Of a DNA stretch of 5,981 nt, positions 1 to 5,981 are shown one piece after another. The notes below the pieces were generated by a model that was given only the letters and a program-made list of their open reading frames with translations, was not told the DNA's origin and searched no databases. Source of the stretch: an uncultured Lachnospiraceae bacterium. Lineage in GTDB: Bacteria; Bacillota_A; Clostridia; Lachnospirales; Lachnospiraceae. The stretch is from assembly GCA_946621895.1 (NCBI GenBank), contig CAMOOZ010000319.1, positions 1-5,981 of the forward strand. Direction: 5' to 3'. Made by a program: the position numbers and the translations under genes. How positions within the stretch are numbered: position 1 is the stretch's first letter; every line of letters starts with the position of its first letter.

Positions 1-69
1 AGATATTTGGCGAACGCCAACCATGAGGATGAAGCGATGCGGAGCAGCGCGGGAATCCGAATGGTTGGA

Positions 70-107
70 GCATGGCGGGAGCGAAGCGTAGCCATGCGTA
101 GCTTTTT
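70..107 (+). terminator. Weak candidate intrinsic terminator upstream of ispG
   Basis: GCATGGC (70-76) pairs perfectly with GCCATGC (91-97) around a 14-base loop, and a run of five T follows at 103-107. This could end a transcript arriving from upstream of the window. Against it, the stem is short, the loop is long, and five bases (GTAGC) separate the stem from the T run. It could equally be a small dispersed intergenic palindrome. If it terminates, the ispG-polC-tgt unit needs its own promoter between about 100 and 135, and none is obvious there. Confidence 0.25.
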
Positions 108-135
108 CCATATGTGGTTTGCGACCAAGTGTCAT

Positions 136-139
136 GAGG
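136..139 (+). promoter_or_regulatory. Ribosome binding site deciding the ispG start
   Basis: GAGG lies six bases before the ATG at 146, a normal Shine-Dalgarno spacing. This selects 146 over the in-frame TTG at 119 and the ATG at 134, neither of which has a purine-rich SD at a proper distance. The next in-frame ATG (179) has GGGAGG only two bases ahead, which is too close, and starting there would remove the conserved basic N-terminal strand of IspG. Confidence 0.65.
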
Positions 140-145
140 CAAAGT

Positions 146-1204
146 ATGCAGAAAAAAAGAAGGGCCTCCCGGGAGGTGATGATCGGCGGGGTGAGGATCG
201 GGAATGGCGCGCCCATCGCGATCCAGTCCATGACGAATACGAGGACGGAGGATGCGGCCGCGACGATCGCACAGATTCAGGCGCTGGAAAAAGCCGGCTG
301 TGACATCGTCCGGGCCACGGTGCCGACGATGGAAGCGGCAAAAGCCTTTCGGGAGATCAAAAAGTCGATCCACATCCCGCTGGTGGCGGATATCCATTTC
401 GATTACCGGCTTGCCCTTGCCGCAATGGAAAACGGTGCGGATAAGATCAGGATCAATCCCGGCAACATCGGGTCGGACGAGAAGCTCGGGCCCGTGGTGG
501 AGGAGGCCAGGAAAAGAGGGATCCCGATCCGTGTGGGCGTGAATTCCGGCTCGCTGGAAAAGGATATTCTGGAAAGGGATCACGGCGTGACGGCAGCAGG
601 CCTTTGCGAAAGCGCCCTGCGGGGAGCCGCAAGGATCCGTGAAATGGGTTATGATGATCTGGTATTGAGCATTAAGGCCTCAAATATGCCGATGTGCATT
701 GATGCCTGCCTGCTGGCGGCGGAAAAATGCGACTATCCGCTGCATATCGGGATCACCGAGGCGGGGACCGTTTATGCCGGCACGATCCGTTCGGCGGCGG
801 GTCTCGGCACATTGCTTTATCTCGGGATCGGCGATACCCTCCGGATCTCGCTGACGGGGGATCCGGTAAAGGAGGTGGAGGCCGCTAAGATCCTTTTGAG
901 AAGCTTCGGCCTGATCAGCGAAGGAGCGCAGATCATTTCCTGCCCTACCTGCGGCAGGACGAAGATCGATCTGCCCTTTTTGGCGGAGGAGGCGGAAAAA
1001 ATGGCGGCAGGGATCAGGACGCCGTTAAAGATCGCCGTCATGGGCTGCGCGGTCAATGGCCCCGGGGAAGCCGCTGAGGCTGATCTGGGCATTGCCGGCG
1101 GGGATGGAGAGGGACTTTTGTTTAAAAAAGGCGAGATCCTCCGCAAGGTTCCGGAGGCGGAGCTGCTGGCTGCCCTGAGGCAGGAGCTGGAGGCATATCG
1201 ATGA
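146..1204 (+). CDS. ispG: 4-hydroxy-3-methylbut-2-enyl diphosphate synthase (IspG/GcpE)
   Basis: Cytoplasmic iron-sulfur enzyme of the MEP (non-mevalonate) isoprenoid pathway. It reductively opens 2-C-methyl-D-erythritol 2,4-cyclodiphosphate to HMBPP, the substrate of IspH, using electrons from ferredoxin or flavodoxin. The 352 residues match the short bacterial two-domain form, with no plant/chlamydial insert. The N-terminal TIM barrel carries the family signatures QSMTNT (27-32), NPGNIG (104-109) and VGVNSGSLEKD (from about 130). The C-terminal domain has CPTCGRT with C266 and C269, and MGCAVNGPGEA with C301 and E308. These correspond to the three cysteines and one glutamate that hold the 4Fe-4S cluster. 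No key residue is missing and the frame is intact. A TTG at 119 or ATG at 134 would add 9 or 4 residues, but the SD favours 146. The TGA overlaps the polC ATG, implying translational coupling. Identity is secure; the exact start slightly less so. Confidence 0.97.
   Translation: MQKKRRASREVMIGGVRIGNGAPIAIQSMTNTRTEDAAATIAQIQALEKAGCDIVRATVPTMEAAKAFREIKKSIHIPLVADIHFDYRLALAAMENGADKIRINPGNIGSDEKLGPVVEEARKRGIPIRVGVNSGSLEKDILERDHGVTAAGLCESALRGAARIREMGYDDLVLSIKASNMPMCIDACLLAAEKCDYPLHIGITEAGTVYAGTIRSAAGLGTLLYLGIGDTLRISLTGDPVKEVEAAKILLRSFGLISEGAQIISCPTCGRTKIDLPFLAEEAEKMAAGIRTPLKIAVMGCAVNGPGEAAEADLGIAGGDGEGLLFKKGEILRKVPEAELLAALRQELEAYR
1189..1193 (+). promoter_or_regulatory. Ribosome binding site of polC inside the ispG end
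   Basis: GGAGG lies seven bases before the ATG at 1201, within the last codons of ispG. Together with the ATGA overlap (1201-1204) it supports 1201 as the polC start. It also fits reinitiation by ribosomes finishing ispG. Confidence 0.75.
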
Positions 1205-4200
1205 GCCGTGCGCTGCTGGAGGTTTTTCCCTCCCTGGCGGATCAGCTGAGCGGAGAGGAGGCGGGGATCGCTGCCTCCTTAAGCGTGGACCGTGTCAGTA
1301 TGCCGAAGGGCGGCGACACAATGCGGATCTATGTCCGCGGGGGTTTTCTCGTGGCGCCCCGCATTTTCCGTTCAATGGAAAGAAAGCTTCGCCATGGCTT
1401 TTCCGGCGATCCGGGCCTTCGGGTGCGGTTTTATGAGCGTTTTACCGGTTCCTTCGGGCTGGAGGAGGCCTGCGGGGAATACTGGAGCGGCCTGCTGGAG
1501 GAGATCAGCACATATCACCTGGTGATGGGCAGGATCCTGGAGGAAGCGGAAAGGACCTTTCCGAATGAGGATGAGCTTCTGCTCACGCTCCCCGACACCG
1601 TGTTTGCAAGGGAATATGCCGGAGAGCTTACCCGGATCCTGCAGAAGGTCTTCCACGAACGGCTGGGCCTTCAGGCAAGGATCAGCCTTGCCTTTGCGGA
1701 AAGGAAGAAGGAGAATGCCGTTCCCGGGGCGGAGCTTATCGCGCTGCCGGATTATTCCCTGGAAAACGAAACACTTGCCGGAAAAGAAACGGAGGCGCTG
1801 CCGGAAGCGCAGGAGGAACCCATCGTGGAAAAGAAGCCGGAAAAGCGGCCTGCGCCCGCAAAGAAGCGCTGGAACAGGGCTCCCGCCGCGGAGGGCCTTT
1901 TATACGGCAGGGATATCAGCGGGGAGCTGATCGCGCTGGAGGAGATCGTCGGCGAGCTTCCCCAGGCGCTTGTCCGGGGAAGGATCACGCGGCTGGAGAG
2001 CAGGGCGATCCGCGAGGACTGCCTGATGATCCTTGCCGATATCACGGACGGCACCGATTCCATTTCCTTTAAGCTTTTTTTGGAGCCGGAAAAGGCAGAG
2101 ACGGTTTTAAGTGAGCTGAAGCCCGGCAAATGCGTCCTGCTGAAGGGCTCGCCGATGGTGGACCGCTTTGACGGCGAGCTGGCCATGGGGCATATCCGGG
2201 GGATCAAGGTGATCCCGGATTTCTTTGCCGTGCGGACCGATGAGAGCGCGGAAAAGCGCATCGAGCTGCACTGCCATACCAAGATGAGTGAAATGGACGC
2301 CGTCTCCGAGGTGTCGGATATCATCCGCCAGGCGTATTCCTTTGGCCATCCGGCCATCGCGATCACGGACCACGGCGTGGCACAGGCCTTCCCGGAAGCG
2401 CATAAGACCTGGCAGGAGCTTTACGCGAAGGCGGTAAAGGATGCAAAGGAGGGAGGCAAGGAGCCTCCCGTTCCCGGGAATTTTTTCAAGGTGATCTACG
2501 GGGTGGAGGCCTATCTGGTGGATGATACCCCCCTGCCCGCCGGGGGAGAAGGGGAATACGCGCTGGAGGACGCCTCCTATGTGGTCTTCGATCTGGAGAC
2601 CACCGGCTTTTCCGCCGAGCGGGACAGGATCATCGAGATCGGCGCCGTCAGGATAAGGGACGGCAGGATCATCGATCGTTTTTCCGAATTTGTAAACCCG
2701 CAAAGACCCGTTCCCTTAAGGATCACGGAGCTCACCTCGATCACGAATGAAATGGTGCGGGAGGCGAAGACCATCGCTCAGGTGCTGCCGGCATTTCTCG
2801 GGTTTATCGGAGAGAGCGTGCTGGTGGCGCATAATGCGGCGTTTGACACGGCTTTTCTGAAGGCTGCCTGTAAAAGGAACGGTTTCGATTACGGTTATGC
2901 TTTTCTGGACACGCTCCAGCTGTCCCGCATGCTCTTTCCCGACCATGTGAAGCATACGCTGGATGCCTCCGCGAAGCTCTTCGGCGTGGCCCTCGGCCAT
3001 CATCACAGGGCAGTGGACGATGCGGAGTGCACCGCGGAGATCTTTCTGAAGGCGCTGCCGCTGCTGAAGGAAAGGGGGATCACGACGCCTGCGCAGCTGA
3101 ATGATGCCTTCGCGATGTCCCCGCTGCAGATCTCGAGGCTCCATGCAAACCACGCGATCCTTCTGGCGAAAAACGATATCGGCAGGATCAATCTTTACCG
3201 GCTGGGCAGCGAATCCCCCTTAAACTATCTGGGCCAGGGCAAGCCGAAGCTGCCGAAAAGCCTGCTGATGAAATACAGGGAGGGGCTGATCCTCGGGAGC
3301 GCCTGTGAGGCCGGTGAGCTGTTCCGTGCGCTGGCGGAGGGAAGAAGCGATGAGGAGGTCTTACGGATCGCGGATTTTTATGATTATCTGGAGATCCAGC
3401 CCATCGGCAATAACCGCTTTATGATCGACTCGCCCAAATTTCCGGAGATCCGCTCCGAAGAGGATCTGCAGGAGCTGAACAGGCAGATCACGGCACTGGG
3501 GGAAAGGCTGCATAAGCCGGTCTGCGCCACCTGCGATGTGCACTTTTTAAATCCGGAGGACGAGGTCTACCGCAGGATACTGATGTGCGGAAACGGCTAT
3601 GCGGACGGGGACAGCCAGCCGCCGCTTTTTCTGCGCACCACCGCGGAAATGCTCCGGGAATTTGAATATCTGGGCGGCAGAAAGGCAAGGGAGGTGGTGA
3701 TCGATAATCCCCGCAGGATCGCGGCTGCCTGTGAGGCCATCGCGCCCGTCCGGCCGGATAAGTGCGTGCCCGTGATCAGGGACTCGGATAAGACCTTAAG
3801 AAAGCTCTGCTATGAGAAGGCAAGGCAGATCTACGGGGATGATCTCCCGAAGGTGGTGGAGGAGCGCCTGGAGAAGGAGCTTACCTCGATCATTTCCAAC
3901 GGTTATTCCGTGATGTATATCATTGCGCAGAAGCTGGTCTGGAAATCCATGGAGGATGGCTATCTGGTGGGCTCAAGAGGCTCCGTGGGAAGCTCGCTGG
4001 TGGCTTTTATGGCAGGGATCACCGAGGTGAACTCCCTTGCCCCCCATTACTACTGTTCATCATGCCACTATTCCGATTTCGACAGCGAGGAGGTCAGGGC
4101 CTTTGCAGGGATGGCGGGAGCGGATATGCCGGACAGGTGCTGCCCGGTATGCGGAAAGCCCTTAAAAAAGGACGGCTTCGATATTCCCTTTGAGACCTTT

Positions 4201-5664
4201 CTCGGCTTTAAGGGGGATAAGGAGCCGGATATCGATCTGAACTTTTCCAGTGAATACCAGTCGAAAGCCCATAAATACACGGAAGTCATTTTCGGAAAGG
4301 GCCAGACCTTCCGGGCCGGGACGATCACCACGCTGGCGGACAAGACGGCCTATGGCTTTGTGAAAAAGTATTTTGAGGAAAGGGGTGTTCCGAAGAGGAC
4401 CTGCGAGATCAATCGCCTGACGCTGGGCTGCACCGGGGTCAGAAAAAGCACCGGACAGCACCCCGGGGGGATCGTGGTGCTGCCAAAGGGGGAGAATATC
4501 TATTCCTTTACCCCGATCCAGCATCCGCCGAAGGATGAGGACGGAGAGACGATCACCACACACTTTGACTACCATAAGATAGAGCACAATCTGTTAAAGC
4601 TGGATATTCTGGGCCACGATGACCCGACGATGGTCAGGCGCCTTTATGACCTGACGGGTCTCGATCCCATGACGATCCCCTTTGACGATGAAAAGGTGAT
4701 GAGCCTTTTCCAGTCCCCTGAAGCGCTGGGGATCACCTCGGAGGATCTGGACGGCTGGGTCACGGGGACGCTCGGCGTTCCGGAATTCGGCACGGAATTC
4801 GTGATGCAGATGCTCGTGGACACAAAGCCGAAGTTCATTTCCGACCTGATCCGGATCTCGGGCCTTGGCCATGGAACCGATGTCTGGCTGGGGAATGCCC
4901 AGACGCTGATCCAGGAGGGCACGGCCACGATCTCGGAATGCGTCTGCTGCCGTGACGATATCATGATCTATCTGATCGGGAAGGGAATGGATCCCGCCTT
5001 AAGCTTTACGATCATGGAAAGCGTGAGAAAGGGAAAGGGCGTAAAGCCGGAGTGGGAGAAGGCGATGAAGGAGGCGGGCGTTCCCGACTGGTATATCGGC
5101 TCCTGCAAAAAGATCAAGTATATGTTCCCGAAGGCGCACGCGGCGGCTTATGTGACGATGGCCTGGCGGATCGGGTATTACAAGATCTATTATCCCAGAG
5201 AGTACTATGCCGCTTATTTCAGCATCCGGGCTTCAGCCTTCTCCTATGAGACGATGTGCAGGGGAAAGGACATCCTGCTGCGGGAATATGAGCGGTTAAA
5301 GCATATGGAGGATGCGGGCAAGAAGGAGCAGGATGAGTTAAAGGATATGCGCAGTGTGCTGGAGATGTATGCCAGAGGCATTGAATTTGCGCCCATCGAT
5401 CTTTATACCGCCCATGCGGGTGATTTCCGGGTGCTGGAGGACGGCCGGATCATGCCTGCCCTGACCAGTATTGCGGGGCTGGGAGAGAAAGCGGCCGAGC
5501 TGATCGTGGAGGGTGCAAAGGGAGGCCCCTTCCTTTCCTGGGAGGATTTCAAGGCGCGCTGTAAGACCGGGGACAAGACAGCGGAGCAGCTGAGGGACCT
5601 GGGATTTTTGCAGGGGCTTTCCATGACAAATCAGATCAGTATCTTTGATCTGGGAATGAGGTGA
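1201..5664 (+). CDS. polC: DNA polymerase III PolC-type (replicative alpha subunit with 3'-5' exonuclease)
   Basis: Replicative C-family polymerase of low-GC Gram-positives, acting at the fork with the beta clamp and carrying its own proofreading. All 1487 residues are in one frame, slightly longer than the B. subtilis protein (about 1437). Order: N-terminal domain (1 to about 170); a charged Lys/Pro linker (about 190-230); an OB fold (about 256-337); PHP part 1 with HCH (357-359) and TDHG (389-392); an inserted DEDDh exonuclease with D464, E466, D549, H602 and D607; PHP part 2 with DVH (779-781). The polymerase core has GSRGSVGSS (924-932), a zinc-binding segment with C952, C955, C980/C981 and C984, catalytic D1010 and D1012 in PDIDLNF, TGQHPGG (1084-1090), and the third aspartate D1135 in LKLDILGHDD. 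A helix-hairpin-helix region (about 1424-1470) precedes the clamp-binding peptide QISIF (1478-1482). Nothing essential is missing. It overlaps ispG by 4 bases and is followed by tgt after 2 bases. Confidence 0.98.
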   Translation: MSRALLEVFPSLADQLSGEEAGIAASLSVDRVSMPKGGDTMRIYVRGGFLVAPRIFRSMERKLRHGFSGDPGLRVRFYERFTGSFGLEEACGEYWSGLLEEISTYHLVMGRILEEAERTFPNEDELLLTLPDTVFAREYAGELTRILQKVFHERLGLQARISLAFAERKKENAVPGAELIALPDYSLENETLAGKETEALPEAQEEPIVEKKPEKRPAPAKKRWNRAPAAEGLLYGRDISGELIALEEIVGELPQALVRGRITRLESRAIREDCLMILADITDGTDSISFKLFLEPEKAETVLSELKPGKCVLLKGSPMVDRFDGELAMGHIRGIKVIPDFFAVRTDESAEKRIELHCHTKMSEMDAVSEVSDIIRQAYSFGHPAIAITDHGVAQAFPEAHKTWQELYAKAVKDAKEGGKEPPVPGNFFKVIYGVEAYLVDDTPLPAGGEGEYALEDASYVVFDLETTGFSAERDRIIEIGAVRIRDGRIIDRFSEFVNPQRPVPLRITELTSITNEMVREAKTIAQVLPAFLGFIGESVLVAHNAAFDTAFLKAACKRNGFDYGYAFLDTLQLSRMLFPDHVKHTLDASAKLFGVALGHHHRAVDDAECTAEIFLKALPLLKERGITTPAQLNDAFAMSPLQISRLHANHAILLAKNDIGRINLYRLGSESPLNYLGQGKPKLPKSLLMKYREGLILGSACEAGELFRALAEGRSDEEVLRIADFYDYLEIQPIGNNRFMIDSPKFPEIRSEEDLQELNRQITALGERLHKPVCATCDVHFLNPEDEVYRRILMCGNGYADGDSQPPLFLRTTAEMLREFEYLGGRKAREVVIDNPRRIAAACEAIAPVRPDKCVPVIRDSDKTLRKLCYEKARQIYGDDLPKVVEERLEKELTSIISNGYSVMYIIAQKLVWKSMEDGYLVGSRGSVGSSLVAFMAGITEVNSLAPHYYCSSCHYSDFDSEEVRAFAGMAGADMPDRCCPVCGKPLKKDGFDIPFETFLGFKGDKEPDIDLNFSSEYQSKAHKYTEVIFGKGQTFRAGTITTLADKTAYGFVKKYFEERGVPKRTCEINRLTLGCTGVRKSTGQHPGGIVVLPKGENIYSFTPIQHPPKDEDGETITTHFDYHKIEHNLLKLDILGHDDPTMVRRLYDLTGLDPMTIPFDDEKVMSLFQSPEALGITSEDLDGWVTGTLGVPEFGTEFVMQMLVDTKPKFISDLIRISGLGHGTDVWLGNAQTLIQEGTATISECVCCRDDIMIYLIGKGMDPALSFTIMESVRKGKGVKPEWEKAMKEAGVPDWYIGSCKKIKYMFPKAHAAAYVTMAWRIGYYKIYYPREYYAAYFSIRASAFSYETMCRGKDILLREYERLKHMEDAGKKEQDELKDMRSVLEMYARGIEFAPIDLYTAHAGDFRVLEDGRIMPALTSIAGLGEKAAELIVEGAKGGPFLSWEDFKARCKTGDKTAEQLRDLGFLQGLSMTNQISIFDLGMR
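2451..2486 (+). other. Intragenic hairpin followed by T6 within polC
   Basis: GGGAGGC (2451-2457) and GCCTCCC (2463-2469) form a perfect 7-bp GC-rich stem with a 5-base loop. After it come the 10-base palindrome TTCCCGGGAA (2471-2480) and six T (2481-2486). The element lies in frame in polC, at about residues 417-429, in a probably variable stretch between PHP part 1 and the exonuclease. It resembles an intrinsic terminator, but the T run starts 11 bases after the strong stem, so efficient termination is doubtful. Pausing or attenuation is possible; coincidence in GC-rich coding sequence is at least as likely. Confidence 0.3.
5658..5661 (+). promoter_or_regulatory. Ribosome binding site of tgt at the polC end
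   Basis: GAGG, continuing as GAGGTGA, lies five bases before the ATG at 5667 and runs into the polC stop (5662-5664). Position and spacing support 5667 as the tgt start and suggest coupling to polC translation. Confidence 0.7.
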
Positions 5665-5666
5665 AA

Positions 5667-5981
5667 ATGGGCAGCTATGAGATCCTTTGCCGGGACGGGC
5701 TGGCAAAGCGGGCGCGGTTTATCACCGTTCACGGCACGGCGGAAACCCCTGTTTTCATGAATGTGGCCACGGCCGCGGCGATCAAGGGCGGCGTGGGCAC
5801 AGAGGATCTGGAGGAGATCGGCTGCCAGATCGCGCTCTCCAACACCTATCATCTGCATGTGCGCCCCGGGGAGGAGACGGTGGAGGCGCTGGGCGGGCTG
5901 AAGGGCTTTATGCATTGGGACAGGCCCCCGCCTACGGATTCCGGCTGCCTTCACGCGTCTTCCCTGGCGGGGCTGCGACAG
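5667..5981 (+). CDS. tgt: Queuine/preQ1 tRNA-guanine transglycosylase, N-terminal part (cut by window end)
   Basis: Exchanges the guanine at position 34 of GUN-anticodon tRNAs (Asp, Asn, His, Tyr) for the queuosine precursor preQ1 in bacteria. Only the first 105 codons of a gene usually about 370-380 long are present. Recognisable TGT wording includes ARFITVHGTAETPVFMNVAT (16-35), the region LSNTYHLHVRPG (57-68), GGLKGFMHWDRP (76-87) and TDSG (90-93), with D91 as the conserved active-site aspartate. The family normally continues [15 protein letters not shown]. Here residues 88-98 read PPTDSGCLHAS, then return to register as SLAGLR. The GGFQ part that shapes the base-binding pocket is therefore altered although the flanks are normal. 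Sequence error near a contig end is the likeliest reason; a real variant cannot be excluded. It starts 2 bases after polC, so it is probably in the same operon. Confidence 0.9.
   Translation, partial: MGSYEILCRDGLAKRARFITVHGTAETPVFMNVATAAAIKGGVGTEDLEEIGCQIALSNTYHLHVRPGEETVEALGGLKGFMHWDRPPPTDSGCLHASSLAGLRQ

Larger units (their letters stand above)
1..145. other. Upstream non-coding or unassigned segment
   Basis: No recognisable gene lies here. One + frame is open across the segment and on into ispG, but its translation resembles no family I know and it only shadows ispG downstream. A second + frame closes with TAG at 89-91, and the third closes at 22-24 (TGA). By clostridial gene order the C-terminus of the site-2 protease RseP might be expected upstream, but its hydrophobic C-terminal segment is not visible in any + frame. 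Structure seen: a tight inverted repeat TTGGCG/CGCCAA at 7-12 and 15-20, a 7-bp inverted repeat at 70-76 and 91-97, a 7-base direct repeat GCGTAGC at 86-92 and 96-102, and T5 at 103-107. I see no convincing -35/-10 promoter pair. It is probably intergenic sequence, or the poorly resolved start of a contig. Confidence 0.5.

Noticed and set aside
7..303. 98-codon + strand open frame overlapping the ispG start
   Set aside because: It overlaps the well-supported ispG in another frame, has no recognisable family, and its composition is that of a shifted reading of GC-rich coding sequence.
1752..2703. Long minus-strand open frames opposite polC (1752-2366 and 2107-2703)
   Set aside because: They lie wholly inside the conserved polC frame, overlap each other in different frames, and show no family signatures. 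Such shadows are expected in GC-rich genes.
2578..3066. Exonuclease inside the PHP domain as a possible gene fusion
   Set aside because: This insertion is the defining architecture of PolC-type polymerases and is not unusual.
4054..4152. Cysteine cluster in polC as a possible inserted domain
   Set aside because: CxxC followed by CCxxC just before the palm aspartates is the normal zinc-binding segment of PolC, with usual spacing and flanks.
4781..4801. Two EcoRI sites in a repeated CGGAATTCG, resembling a cloning adaptor
   Set aside because: The bases encode the conserved PolC stretch PEFGTEF in frame (B. subtilis has PEFGTRF), so this is native sequence and not an adaptor or vector remnant.
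5052..5249. Short + strand open frame within the polC C-terminal region
   Set aside because: It is out of frame with polC, has no ribosome binding site or recognisable product, and the polC reading here (SCKKIKYMFPKAHAAAYV) is strongly conserved.

Overview
The window reads as a piece of a moderately GC-rich Firmicutes chromosome, most likely class Clostridia and perhaps Lachnospiraceae-like. The main evidence is a full-length Gram-positive-type replicative polymerase PolC, with an exonuclease inserted in its PHP domain, directly behind the isoprenoid gene ispG. From family knowledge, the order dxr-rseP-ispG-polC is common in Clostridia. The family placement is an inference from protein wording and gene order, not from a phylogeny.

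Layout: positions 1-145 hold no gene I can recognise. They contain small inverted repeats, including a weak terminator-like hairpin with a short T run, and lead into the ispG ribosome binding site. IspG (146-1204) is a complete 352-residue 4Fe-4S enzyme of the MEP pathway. Its stop overlaps the start of polC in an ATGA junction. PolC (1201-5664) is one intact 1487-residue frame with every expected domain and catalytic residue. Two bases later, a queuosine tRNA-guanine transglycosylase gene (tgt) starts at 5667 and runs off the window after 105 codons.

All three genes lie on the + strand. The 4-base overlap, the 2-base gap and a Shine-Dalgarno sequence in front of each start suggest one co-transcribed unit joining isoprenoid synthesis, DNA replication and tRNA modification. 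These are housekeeping functions with no evident mechanistic link, so the grouping looks like shared growth-linked expression.

I see no mobile element, CRISPR array, tRNA, rRNA, toxin-antitoxin or defence gene, and no undescribed system. The points worth a second look are the garbled active-site signature at the very end of the partial tgt (probably sequence error near a contig end), the unassigned 5' segment where rseP might be expected, an intragenic hairpin plus T6 inside polC at a domain junction, and tgt following polC where rimP-nusA is often found.
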